DNA of 64,000 bases from Pempheris klunzingeri (lineage: Eukaryota > Chordata > Actinopteri > Acropomatiformes > Pempheridae). The notes beneath the pieces were generated by a model, which saw only the letters and a program-made list of their open reading frames with translations, had not been told where the DNA came from and did not search any database. A program made the position numbers and the translations under genes. The stretch lies in assembly GCF_042242105.1 (NCBI RefSeq), contig NC_092031.1, forward strand, positions 16,887,162-16,951,161, read 5' to 3'. Of the stretch, positions 1 to 12,072 are shown piece by piece (within the stretch, counting starts at the first letter, position 1; every line of letters begins with the position of its first letter).

Positions 1-1259
1 AAAGATGCGGCTGCTACATTGATGACCGACGACACAGCGAAGGATCCGGCTTATGCCAGGCGCTCTTCTAACTGACCATCAGGAAGTTGAGATGGCCTCA
101 TGCGCACAGGGGTGTTGCTGCAGTTATTCTGGGAGCGATGGAAGCAGAGACGAGGTGCCTCACGGCAGCCTGGCAATCTGAGGAGAGTCATATCCGAGAG
201 CCATCAGCAATCTGCAACGCTCCGTTATTTTGTGATTACTTTACTCTACCTGTGCTCTCATTCCAACAAGCAACCAGTGGACTTCCTTCCTTTTTCATTA
301 TTCGTCCTGTAGTTTGATTCAGTCTCTTATTGTCATTGACCCTCGTCAAGTCACAGGTTGTTCTCTGCTGTTCGGTTTTGTGGCAGAATTTCTTTTGCTT
401 TAACTATATAGCAAGAAACTACAAATTTCACATTACATTGTAGATTGTCATCACATTTGGCCAATTATAAAGAGGAGTGAAAGAGCTTTACCAGCGCAAT
501 GAACAACAGTCCAGAGATTCGGCGTGCACCACGGCAGCTATTCGTCAACCATTTGCCTTTGAGATGGAACTTTACTCTCTTGTATTATTTGGCACCGTCC
601 TCAAATCAAATCCTCTAATAAAAGGCTGCTCAACTGGAAAATCTATACGACCTAATTCGTCATTGAGCCGTAATTAAATGAAAACTAATCCAGGATGTTG
701 CGTAACCTTTGAGCCCTCAGTCTTATGAAGCCATCTTATGCAGCAACTGCTCCTCTGCAGACTAGACTCCACATGGGCCTTTTTGTGAGGAACGAACTCT
801 TGGATCATGTCATCCGTGTGATATTAACCCTATTTTGCAACAGACTCAGACATGCTGAGACCTAACTGATAGGACAGGCCTTGATTACATGGTGACAAAG
901 AAACATGTTGTACACTCACTTGTGAGCTTATTAGTTCCGCCTACTGTGGCTGATCCAGCTTTCTGACCATTTAACAGTATCCTGGGAACTCTAGGAATTA
1001 CTAGGAATTGGAATTGAAAAGATGCCCACCACATAGTTTACGTTGGATGCCAACATTCAGTATCACAGCATAGGAACTGAATGCGTGCTAACTTTATCTA
1101 CGCATAGGTCCAGTTCTTAGGCTGTTTATAAGAAGCTGAAGTGTCCACTGTGGTTTGTGGACTGCTGTTCAGTCAGTTTGGCATTTTGGTTTTGGAGGCA
1201 AAGGTGACTTTTTTTACTCTAAATGAGCATCATGCTGTATTGGAGAAGATTTCAAAGAA
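1..1259. other. intergenic, no gene seen
   Basis: No exon, RNA gene or clear repeat was recognised here. The short open frames show no familiar motif and no convincing splice-bounded coding segment. Confidence 0.5.
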
Positions 1260-1420
1260 AAGAGACCATAAGCTCATTGGGAAATGTATTACAAAGGTAA
1301 TAAATGGAGAGAGAAGTGGGCTTTTTTTACTCATAGACTTTCATTCACTAGTGGAGACGCCCCCTGCTGGCCTTTAGAAAGAATGCAGGTTTCAGGCACA
1401 TGTCTCCTTCTTGCATACAG
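1260..1420 (+). repeat. teleost dispersed repeat, copy A
   Basis: This stretch shares an ordered series of short blocks with 35390-35590: GAGACCATAA, GAGAAGTGGGCT, CATAGACTTTCATT against CATTGACTTCAAT, CGCCCCCTGCTGG against CGCCCCCCACTGG, and AATGCAGGTTT. The order and spacing are alike, so the two are diverged copies of one interspersed family. I recall similar sequences scattered through fish genomes, but the element class is not settled. Confidence 0.55.
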
Positions 1421-1845
1421 TCTGTGGTCCGATTACAACCTACCCAGGGTTAATCTACACTTTGATGCACAAGAGCCTCCGTTCTGGATATGTGTATGTG
1501 TGTCGATTCATGTACACCAAACACGGTCACTGATTGACAGGTTGCCTTCCAGCAACAGCAGCACGTGATCCTGGTACCTCTGGTTAGGACGTAACTGAGC
1601 CAACAGGAAGTCATCTGGAGTTAAACGTTAACATCAGTGTGTTACTTAATATTTTTGCCCATTTCTTGACCTCTGTTCATCCACGTCCTTTTATTTAGGA
1701 TGAATGCCATACAGCAGAAGCACAAAAACAGAGTCTGAATGATGCTGTTCTTCCCTCCATCTTCTGTTCCCTCCCTCACACGGAGACAAACTTTAAGAAA
1801 AGGAAGATGCAGAATGGTACGAAAGCACACACCAACACATGTACT

Positions 1846-1868
1846 CACACACACACACACACACACAC
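1846..1868. repeat. (CA)n microsatellite
   Basis: A pure CA dinucleotide tract of about 11 units in intergenic DNA. It produces spurious Thr-His or Val-Cys open frames. Confidence 0.9.
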
Positions 1869-2261
1869 GACAATTGCTCACAAATCTAATTGTGGTGCGT
1901 CTGCAGCTGTCCTGTCAGTGTTTCCAGATGACTACTGCCTTTTTAGTCTGTTTTAGTCCAGACTCCATGCAAAGACTGTCAGCTAAATTTAACAGTTTGC
2001 TGCTGCTGATGTGGAGATGGAGCTTTGGCTGCTTTGATGTGAGCAGACCGAGAGTCAAAACGCAGCACTTCTGATGGAACAGACCGACGGAAATGCAGCC
2101 TGTAGCCTTACATTAATGTCCTATATATGCTGGAGAAGCAATAGGTAATTGAATCAAGTCTAAAAGGACTGAACTGAGATGTCTAAAGCACACCACACTT
2201 AGAGATTTTCTGGAGCTGAGACTGCTGGAGACCAAAGAAGCTGTCCTGAAGCAGGAGCTCC

Positions 2262-2318
2262 GCCTGGCCTAAATTTCCCGGTCGTGGGACTAATAAAGGA
2301 ATATCTTATCTTATCGTA
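2262..2318 (+). repeat. LINE-type 3' tail
   Basis: The sequence reads AAATTTCCCG, then GTGGGACTAATAAAGGAA, followed by short ATCTT-type repeats. This pattern is typical of the 3' end of fish non-LTR retrotransposons, a TAATAAAG block followed by a short tandem tail. No coding part of the element is visible upstream. Confidence 0.55.
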
Positions 2319-2329
2319 TCATTCCACGT

Positions 2330-2442
2330 GTTCCCTCACAGTTTTGATGTCTTCAATATGATCTACGATGTAGAAATGAATGAAAATACAGATAGACCAC
2401 TGAATGAGAAGTTGTGTCCAAACTTTTGACTGTACTGTAAAT
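2330..2442 (+). mobile_element. degenerate Tc1-like terminal fragment
   Basis: The blocks CAGTTTTGATGTCTTCA, CTACGATGTAGAAA and TGTGTCCAAACTTTTGACTG occur in the order and spacing I recall from the 3' end of vertebrate Tc1/mariner elements. The opposite terminus and the transposase were not seen, so this is a truncated relic. Confidence 0.6.
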
Positions 2443-2973
2443 GAAAAGGGAGGGGTTGATTAAAACAGGGAACGGCAGTCGTGAAACAAAAAACATGATC
2501 GGTTGACAGAAAGTTGAGGCCAGCTCAGCTTTATTTGTCGGCCGTCAGTTTGTGGCTTCATGTCGCCAGCTTCCGTTGTGTTTAACTTGTTAATGAGCGT
2601 GAATTAACATCACTTCTGACACCAGGCTCCGTTCTGTGCCATGCCGAATCTCTTTCACTCTGGTGGTTATCAGGCAGCCACTTTTTTTTTTTTTTTTCCC
2701 CCAGAACTTGTTCGTGTGCTTATCCCTGCAGAAAGCCTGCACTCTGCTCGTTTGTTCTTGGATCAACAGCAGCAGAACAGCAGGGCTGAGAAAAAAGGGG
2801 CCTGTGTGACGAGGAGCTTTTCATAAGAAACAGATGATTTGTGGGCCTTTGCGTGTGAGGATAATCTGCTCCTCCCAAGGCTTTAGATCGGCACTGACAA
2901 GGCACAGGAGTGAAGATTCAATTACTGATGACATAAGGTGCTTTCATCAAAGCTCCCTCTGATGTGAGTTTGA

Positions 2974-3015
<42 letters not shown>

Positions 3016-3668
3016 CCCTCTGACGCACAACATCACTCAAACAGAAACAATATAACAGGCGTCTTGTGGCAATGTAAGGCAGCCAGGCCTGATGAAGGAT
3101 TTGATGTATCATGGGTGGGCGAAGACTCAAAGGTTCGAAGGACTTAATTGCCCTGCTGTGGTGCTGTGGCTCTCTGCTGCTCTGCAGCTCTTCAGGTCAA
3201 TGTTAGAGCTTTACTGCGCAGCAAGACAGCGTCCTCCATCTTTGTTAGTGGCGCTTTGACAAAACAATGACGGTGATGAAATCAAAACAGCTCGTGTGAA
3301 TGGATAATAAATAAACGTAGCTCTTTGTTAACTTTAGTTATACTTGAATAGACTGGAGCATTTTTGAGTGATGTAACTATAGGTAGGTAGTTATTCCCAA
3401 TGCAAAAAATGAACTCTTGGACTGTGTGTTTTTCAGTTTGGGCTATGCTGAGAGCATCTTTGCCTCGTTGCTCAATGGTAACAAACCAGCTTTCTCTTCA
3501 GGGCCGCACAAAAATGCTTTCCACAGTGGGTTTTATTGTATACAGCTTGTAGAAGCAATAAAAGTGAAATGTAAATGAAGTGATTTGTTATTAAAGGCGC
3601 ACAATAGAATCAGTTTTACTTGGCCTGTAAAACAGTTGTACTATGTAGTCCATGATGGCATCATTATT
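2443..3668. other. intergenic, no gene seen
   Basis: Contains a poly-T run near 2683-2698 and a GT microsatellite (listed separately). No exon-like segment was recognised. Confidence 0.5.
2978..3012. repeat. (GT)n microsatellite
   Basis: An almost pure GT tract of about 17 units in intergenic DNA. Confidence 0.9.
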
Positions 3669-3722
3669 TCAATCAATCAATCAATCAAAATACTTTATTA
3701 ATCCCCGAGGGGAAATTTCAGA
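3669..3722 (-). repeat. LINE-type 3' tail, reverse orientation
   Basis: A (CAAT)n tract at 3669-3689 is followed by TACTTTATTAATCCCCGAGG and GGAAATTTC. On the minus strand this reads GAAATTTCCCCTCGGGGATT and then AATAAAGTA with a short tandem tail, the common fish non-LTR 3' end. Only the tail is visible. Confidence 0.6.
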
Positions 3723-5299
3723 CTGTGTCATCTCAGAAGCGGTGGAGTTGCAGTATGGGGATTGTAGGATGCAGCATTTTTAGCCACCTCTTGATTTGGA
3801 ACAATTTAAAATAATCGAGCTCTATTTTTTGGGGGGGGTCTAACTAATAATTCTATTTTATCTAAACCTCTGTATCTATATATCAATTGTATTCATATGT
3901 ATACATATATGCATTCATTATTATTAGCCTTATTAATGACGGACATTCCTTTTATTCTCAGTGGAAAATGTAATATTTTGACATAGCTTCAGCGTTAAAA
4001 TGCGTTTTAATAGGAGGAACTGTGCCTTTAATCGTCATAATCTTTCGTTTGTTAGGTGCTACAAAGATTCTGCGACGTTTTCTATCATCGCTACGGTGGT
4101 TGCTATGGACGTTGCTATTTCTGAAACCATGCAGCTTGCATGCTGTTTAAGTCTCTATTTCTTAATGCAAAAACACACGCGCCCTTGATAACTCGACAAT
4201 ACGACAGGTTCATGTTAAGGCCATAATTATTCATCCTTCAGTTCAGTTTGCATCATTTACCACGTGTGTCATCATCATCTAAATTGTTCTCCTTAAATTT
4301 GAATTTCAGAGCCAAGATGAATTCAAAATGCAAAATAAGGTTTGTAATTTGATGTAATTATGTGGCGAACGCCCAGGACACTGTAACACGTGTCACTAGC
4401 TCTGAAGCTTACAATGAAATAATACAGAAGCACATGCCTTCGCACATTTCAAATTTCTGTCCCTCTTTGTTTGCCAAACAATTATAATGTTCCAGTGTAT
4501 CAGTGACTAAATTTGTGGTTAATCAGTAACTCTGAGTTCGTTCCTCCCTCAGTAAATATGTGCAGGTGGATGGTTTTACAAGGAGAGACAGGATATCCTA
4601 CAATCCACGTGCTAATGTTGACTTGTGCAAAGACAGGCAGATATTAACTACGCATTGTTTTGGTGCTACACATTCTTGTTTGTATGGTATACACCACTGA
4701 CTCTACCTGGTGAGCTGTTATCCGCCATTCAGTACAGACATTCAGCGACTGGGAAAGATGTGGGAAATGAGTGTGGGCAGCTGAAACACTTAACTGTCGC
4801 TCTCGCTGACACCACGTCTCTCTCTCTCTCTCTCTGCACTCTCTCTGCACTCTTCCCTCTACCTGTCGCATCTTTGTCTTCCTTCAACCTCTTGGCTTTC
4901 ACGCTCAGCATCTGCCTCCTCAGCCTCCGCTCCTTTGTTATATCTATTTTTACAGACAGCGAGCAGCACACACTTGACTGACATTAAGTAGAAAAGCTGC
5001 TCTCCTTGAATGAGAGGTCAACGTCATATGTGATATAAAGTCCTACACTTGCCGCTGCCCCTGCTCGGGGCAAAGGACACAGGACATAAGTCAGCGTTGT
5101 ATTGTAAGATCCTCACTAGCTTAAAGCCCTTTTCATTTTTTTTTACATTTGTGTTGGAGCTGCTTTATTTACATGGATGTTCTGCCTCATGATTTGACCT
5201 GTGCAATCAGGCTGTCTCTGTGATCTGTGGGCAACTACTGCCAATCACACGATCTTTTAACCGATGCAGTTCACCAGATGCCACTGAAATAACCTGGTC
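3723..5299. other. intergenic, AT-rich, no gene seen
   Basis: A G run near 3831-3838, an AT-rich stretch near 3870-3915 and a CT-rich tract at about 4819-4848 are visible. Open frames around 4625-4981 arise from the CT tract and show no domain. Confidence 0.5.
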
Positions 5300-6358
5300 T
5301 TAACCCTGGAGAACCCAAGAACCCTTTTCTTCTTTGGAAAATTATGAACTATGCATTAAATGACTGCTATAAATTCACTGAACACCAACATATCCACTTT
5401 TTCAATTTTAACCCTTTATTCCCTAATTTAGGATTAGGGCCAAATTTGACCCATTGGGCTTTAGGTGTATCATTTCAAAGAATCACAATAACAAACACTG
5501 TCAATGCAAACTATTTTAAACTTAGGAAAATAATCAGTTAACCACACAGCTACATTTAACAATGTTTTTTTTGCTTTATTTGTTGCATGTTAGAATTGGA
5601 TTTCAAATGTACAAACACACTTTGGCCAATGGAAAGAAGAACACAAGGCCAAAAAACTAACACCATGGGTCTTTTTCACAGTGCATTTCAGTTTTGAGGT
5701 CCTTGCACACAGCACATCGACGGCAATTTACTTATTATATCTATTTATATATAAAATAAGTAATAAGTTATTATATTATTATAGTTATTATAAGTGTTAG
5801 TCTCTGGCCCTGTACTACCGAGGTAACTTAGTAAAATATATTATACAAATGAATTTATTTCAAGGCTTTAGCCAAATACAGGACTGTCACCATTCTCCAT
5901 CTACAAAGTCACTCAAAGAACCAAAGGGTCATTTTTGACCCGACATTTTTTAACCCATACACCCAGAGGGTCATTTTTGGCCCATCGTTTTTTGAACTAG
6001 CTCAGAGTTGCTAATTTATCCAAAAAGAATATAAAACGTACTTCTAGGCATTCTGCAAGCTAATACTAAATAGATTAACAAAAAATACACAATTTTACCA
6101 ACCACTGGTTTGCTGAGAAGACGATTTTGTTTGGGTAGGTTTCCAGCTCAATGAAACAGCATGTGGTCAGTCATCTTGTCACTACCACTCTGGCTCATGT
6201 CAGTTCAATATTCATCCACTAAGTGTCTCTATGCAGGGGTCAGAAGTGGCACTCTGGGTTTTTGAAGTTAAATTTGACTATTTTTTTTATGTTTGTTCAT
6301 TTTGGGTAGCAGCAATTAACAGCGGCCAAATTTGACCCCGTGGGTTCTCCAGGGTTAA
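5300..6358. mobile_element. non-autonomous piggyBac-like element
   Basis: The two ends form a perfect 18-base inverted repeat: TTAACCCTGGAGAACCCA at 5300-5317 and its reverse complement at 6341-6358. Both outer four bases are TTAA, the target-site signature of piggyBac transposons, and CCC follows it as in that superfamily. Internal palindrome-like motifs recur near the ends and in the middle: GGGCCAAATTTGACCC (5437), GGGTCATTTTTGACCC (5926), GGGTCATTTTTGGCCC (5968) and GGCCAAATTTGACCCC near 6324. No transposase frame is visible, so at about 1.06 kb this is a non-autonomous derivative. The superfamily assignment is inferred from the TTAA and the termini. Confidence 0.75.
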
Positions 6359-7290
6359 AAGGTGGTAGGTGAAACGCTGGGGTCGTGAAGTAAACTCCTA
6401 TAGTAACAGCTGTCATCTCATAGAAGATAAAGCAGAGAAGGGACACGTAAGCTGTACTGAAGTTGTATGAAGTTGTGTCACTTGGTGACTCAACTCAAAA
6501 TATGCTTCTACACAGCTGAGTGTGGGTGACAGAAAAGAAAAGAACAGAGGATTAAGTGTGATAATAGCGAAATGTGCCAACGTCTCACACTTATCCGTCT
6601 GTGCAAATCATTCAGTCGCAGCACTATTCTGCTTGAGAAGCAAGTCCCTGTGTGTTTGCCATTAGAGACTTGCCTGCATGCACCGCGGACACACATCGGT
6701 CTAGTCAGCGTCTCTCTTTTCCTGAGTGCAGAGCAAACAAATATCAGTGGTGAGGGTCTTAACTGCTCTGCGTGGAGCTGGAGATTCTGCGTCACTAGAG
6801 ATGAGGAGCTCTCCTGCATGCTGACCTTTTGAGTGAGGCGAGCTGAACAGAAACGGAAGCACGCTAACTAAAACAGCAGGGAATAAGTGTTGTCGTTCAG
6901 GGGAAATCAATGTTTTACGTCCACATGCTTTTCTATTAATTTCTCTTTAGCGGAAAGAAAAGTTTTAAAGTAGTTTGAATTCTAATACAATTCAGCACAA
7001 TGTATTCTCTATGCGTCACTCCCAACGTGGCATCACCTGTGACAAACAACTGGGAAATAAATCTCCTCCCTTATTTGGAAAGCTCTTGAACAGGATGCAC
7101 GGACAAGGATATGATGCCAAAATAACATCCAAATCTTTATGGCTGAAGAATTGGGTTCTGTTCAATAAAAGTATACTGATATCAGATTAGAAAAACAACA
7201 CAAACCTGTTGGGCTGCAGAAAGTGTCCAAGGTTCGTTTATTGCAGATGGGTACCAGTGATGTAGTGGGCACCTGCTCATCCTTTTCTGA
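6359..7290. other. intergenic, no gene seen
   Basis: No recognisable exon or repeat. The overlapping frames at 6508-6910 on both strands have no domain features. Confidence 0.45.
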
Positions 7291-7291
7291 A

Positions 7292-7405
7292 TGGTAAACG
7301 GTACATCCATTCAAAGTGCTTTTACACTGCATTCACACACACATCCATTCACTGATAGCAGGGGCTACCGCACAAGGTAAGGTGCAATACTTCCAGTCGG
7401 GATGC
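7292..7405 (-). repeat. SINE/LINE-derived repeat fragment
   Basis: The series TTCAAAGTGCTTTTACACTG, CATTCACACACACATCCATT, ACTGATAGCAGGGGCTACCG and CACAAGGTAAGGTGC matches the familiar fish repeat body that contains a CAAAGCGCTTTACACT block, a CATTCACACAC block and a GAGGCTACC block. It is a diverged fragment. Confidence 0.55.
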
Positions 7406-8182
7406 TTTCTGGAGCTCCTCTGTAAAACTTGACAAGAACTTGGCAGGGGGAATGGCGGGGGTGTTCTTAAGTTCTTTTAAGAAAGCAAAATTCATTCCTG
7501 TAAGTGTAATATGAGCGAGACAGAAAAGTAGATCTCAAAATCAAACTCTTGACATCGGAGCTGCTTTCTGTTATGAAACACTAATCCCAGTGTAAAGTGA
7601 GCACACTGTTCGGGGGCTTGGACACTTTCCGTGGAAACAAAAGGATCAAATTCATGCTTGTATCCATGATGTGCATTCTTCTGTGTTGATTGTAATTCAT
7701 TCCACATGAAAAATCTACAAAGCCAGATTTTTTCATTTAGTTTATTTTGTATTTTGAACATTCATGTTTGCTGGCTTGCGCTCTTCCTCCTCATTGCCTG
7801 TTCAGACACAATGCAGCGTCTCCTGAGGCACCATCTGTCAATAAGGGGAACAGCGTGAAACAGACGACAGGACTGTAAATCTCTCATCTTTGCATGTATG
7901 ATACAAATAAAAAAAAGGGGCCCATTCATAAAAACATGGCTCCACAGCGCTGCTAGTGCATTATACAGCATTATGAGAGGATTCAAAGGGTTGAACACCA
8001 CCAAGTGTTATCCAACAGCCTCTGATTGGTTCCCCGCATCTTAGTATTTTTGTACAGTGATACATAATATTGATTCTAGGGAATGAACGATAAACAAGAA
8101 GTGGTCGTTCAAATCAACAACCGTGGTAGGTTGCAGTCGCTGTAGGTGTGTCTTGATCAACTGTGTGAGCATGTGTGCAGGC

Positions 8183-8185
<3 letters not shown>

Positions 8186-8235
<50 letters not shown>
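8186..8235. repeat. (GT)n microsatellite
   Basis: An uninterrupted GT tract of about 25 units, one of the longest dinucleotide arrays in the window. It is followed by GCGC and more GT. Confidence 0.92.
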
Positions 8236-8239
<4 letters not shown>

Positions 8240-11200
8240 TGTGTTTGTTGTATGTCACCACAGGCTGCCTGCTCAGTCTCAGTCTCATTCTCTGGTATTT
8301 ATTTGGCTTTCGTCTGTGGTGGTTTCAACTGAAACTGTGCTGTGGCATGCTGTGCGCTGATGGTCGGCTTGTGTGTTTCAGTTTTGTGTGCACACATTCA
8401 CATTTCGGGCACCCTCGGGAGCAAAATATTTGGGCGCCCTAACCGGGATGTTTTTTTTTTTTGCAATTTGCACTAACTAACATTTTAAGCCTTAGTTACC
8501 TTCTAAAACTCCACACAGACATCAGTGCTGGAAGGAGCTGTTGTAAACAGATGTGAGCCACGTGTGTTCGAGGAGCCGTCTGGTTCCAGGTTTTGTGGCT
8601 ACAGGCACAACGCCAGGCAACGTGAGTCTTTTGGGTCTGTTTGTGTTGGCCTGACATAGCTTCATCATCTGTTGGCTTGTTATTAACTAGTCAAACACGA
8701 GCCATGTGGGAGATGATTTTATCGAGCACAGTCACCTCCACCCATGGCACCAGCATCCACTGTTGTGTGTACAAGTTAGTTTCCAGTCATCATCCTCAGC
8801 TACAGTAGAATTTCCTACTAAAAAAAACGGATTGCTCTAATCATGTCTGTGTATTCTCACAGGAGTCCCTCTCCAGTGATCCAAGTGGAAAATGATCAGC
8901 CAGGGGTTGCAGTCCTGCATTCTGAAGATTGTAAACATTTATCGTGGCTTTCTCTGAACCACTGTGTAATCACCCCTCCTGCTCTGGTCTGATATCATAT
9001 TTGTCCTTTGAACGGAAAGGACAGCTAATTAGAAATTTTGTGGAAATGTCACGCGTCCGTCATTCGATACTATTATTTCTGTGTCAGTGATATGAGCAAA
9101 ACTGAATTTGGTCGTTTTGGCGATACAGTTCATAGTGCAAAGCTTTCATGGAGTTGCCGGCTGCTGTCCCCATGAATGCAGGCACCGCCGTCCATTTGTC
9201 CACACGTTTGGACCGAGAGCACGGATGAAGGACAGTTTCTGCAGTGAGAGCACACAGCTTTTTCTCACTAAGTCAGTGTAACATACTGTTGGGTCCTGGG
9301 AACTACCTTATTTCCGCTCACATATTTCTCTCATGCGTTTCCTCTTTAGTGAGACTTTGGATTTGTTTTGGACACAGCCACTTACCAGAATCAAAGACAC
9401 ATGATTTTTTTTTTTGTTTTTTTTTTGTTTACACAACATTTAAGAAATGGAGTTACTTCAGAAAGCTGAAATCACCAGGTTACCTTAGAGCACGGTGCCA
9501 TTCAGCTCTACTTACCTGCATAATGACATCCACCATGGTATGTTGTGATCAAAACAGACTGACGTCAACAGAAACAAGTCTTGCTGCTCTTAAACCGCAT
9601 ACGTGTCATAAAGTGATCATACATTAGATATCCTTTTACTATTTAAAACCCCTTTATACACAGTATGGACCTGTACCACCTGACGCAACTCCCTTCATTC
9701 TGGCCGTGCTCTGTTATAGTGCCTACACATGAGTCATGAACTGCATTGTTTGTGTGGATTACGGCCCAAACTGATGTCATCTATTTACCGTGTAATAGAG
9801 ACACAACATAAGAGCAGTATGACATCAGTAAATTGCTTTTGATGGCATATTACAAATAATTTCACTTGACTGAATGATTAAAGGCCGACTGGCACTTGAC
9901 TTTAGTGGCCTGTGCCCATATCATTATTAAAGGTTTAAAAATATTCCAAGCATTTGCTTATTAAAGAGAACAAGAGAACAAGATATGTGTAGTTTATAAC
10001 AAATAAACAGCATACATGGTACATTTTAAATAATAAACTTAACTGGAGTAAGATAATCTGAATATTAATAAACTATAACTGAACTAAATTAAACACTTGC
10101 TGAAGTGTGTCTAAGTGTATTATGGGTCGTTCATGAAAAACATAATTAAACTACCTGCCTCTGCTTTTATAAGTGTTTTAACTCATATTAAGGGAAGGAG
10201 GGTTGTACGCAAGACCACTTGAGTCGAGTCCACGACCAGTTCACGTTCAGAATGATACGTTTAAAACGAAGGCAAAGAAAAAAGGTAAGAAAGAAACATG
10301 ACGCAGTGGTGTAATGCTTATTTAGTGTTGCTCATACTATTTATATTGTGGCTTATCAGTTTTTCAACTATAATAAAGACACTTTATGTGTGCAAACAAG
10401 CAGCTTAAAGTTACTGATGTTAAAACAGAGTCTCAGTCACTACTGCAGAGGGAGGCCGCACGCACAAAGTTACCGGTTTCATCTGTAATATGAGCTTTAA
10501 AATGTGTAACAACTGCAGCTGTTACCATCACGTGTTCATAGGAGAAAAACACATGATTTTCTCTGCGTCCTTCTGTGACAAAAGCCAAAAGTGTCATGCC
10601 TCATTCCTCTTTTCACAGTTAATGTCTTGGTGTGAACTTCTATTCATAATGCCGTAAATAACGATGTTTACGCCGCCTCGTACGTGTCATTTGACTGTGG
10701 GGAGAAAAAAAAAACCCCAGTGTCACGGTGGACGCCAATTCAAAAATCTCCTTTTTCCTGACTTTGTCACATCTCAGGAAGAAATGATCTCTCTAGTTTA
10801 TCCTTGTCACTTAATCGTCCATCTGGGGCCGTATGGTGACACAGACTACAGTATGGCTCTTCTAATTCTTGCAGTGTAGTGTGTGCACTGCAGACATAGA
10901 GAGTATAAAGCCAGAGATGGGCACAAATTCATCAAAAAGTATTGCAAATTGTAAACACTTACTTTCTAAAAGTATTCAAATGAAATAAAATACTGGTGTG
11001 AAAATGTATTTAATTAAAATACAAGTACCTGCAATTTGCCACAGCCACAGAAAAGTTTATCATGTTATTAGTAGTTAACACTTTCAACAAACTCAACAAT
11101 TTTCAATGAAATAAGTGTGTTAAGTCATTATCACAGTGAGTTAACACAGTGGTGGCTTTGTGGTTTGTTGGGTGTTGAGTTGACATTCAAGGAAAAAAAC

Positions 11201-12050
11201 ACAAGCAGCGTGGATCTAAAAACACACCTTCAGTTACCGCTTATTGCCATACAGTAGCTTCCAAAGAGAACAAAACTAAGGTGTTTGAGATTGCTACTTA
11301 ATTCAGCCATAAAGTGTGTGGATGAGCTCAGGCTGCAGCATTACGGTCACTGAAAGGCCGTGTTTTGTGTTCGACGCAGCAGAAGAGAAATAGAATTAGA
11401 AAACCAGAGGTCTTCCACCACAGCTGCCGATCTGGAACAAACATGAAGCGCAGCAAAACTACGTATGTACTGAGGAAGTGGATCAGATGACTGATGATGG
11501 AACGTTTTCTTAGCGCAACAGGAACACTGTGTAGTAGTTTCAGCAACCTGCCCGTGGCGGCTGGCCTTGTTTTATTCATAGATTTTTTTACTCGCATTAG
11601 GCGAGAATTTTGGACTCTGAAGGGTATTTTCCAGACAACTACTCCTCCTACTGACCTCCACAGAGCGCCTGAATATAACTATGCTAGAACAGAACGTTAC
11701 CGGCTGGTAATTATATTTGCCAGTTCTGGAGCACGTGTTTGTTAATGGGATTGTTGTATTAGTGTCTTTCAGTAAGCCTGCCTTAGAATATGTACCTTTA
11801 TTGACACGACTTTGACATCACGTGTGGTGACCTGCCACTGTTGCCAGCAAATACAACAGAAACTCCTATGCAGTTCCTGTGGGGGATGGGCTGTCTGAAC
11901 CGAGTGTGTTTGGGTGAGAGTTTTGTGGAGAGGCACTGACAGATGTGGTGAAAAGTCGTCACATCACAATCCCACCACTCCTGGTTCTGACGCCGCATCC
12001 AGCCACTGCTCCACAAAAATACACGCCAAAGCAGGCTTAGGCGATATACC

Positions 12051-12072
12051 GTGTGTGTGTGTGTGTGTGTGT
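12051..12072. repeat. (GT)n microsatellite
   Basis: Eleven GT units in intergenic DNA. Confidence 0.88.

Noticed and set aside
3669..3689. short direct repeats that could suggest a CRISPR-like array
   Set aside because: They are a simple CAAT tandem at a LINE tail. No array of spaced repeats occurs anywhere, and CRISPR is not expected in an animal genome.
8123..8442. Cys/Val-rich open frames
   Set aside because: These are translations of the GT microsatellite at 8186-8235 in three frames.
10905..11050. possible hAT-type miniature element
   Set aside because: AAATAC-type blocks are suggestive, but no terminal inverted repeat or second end could be found.
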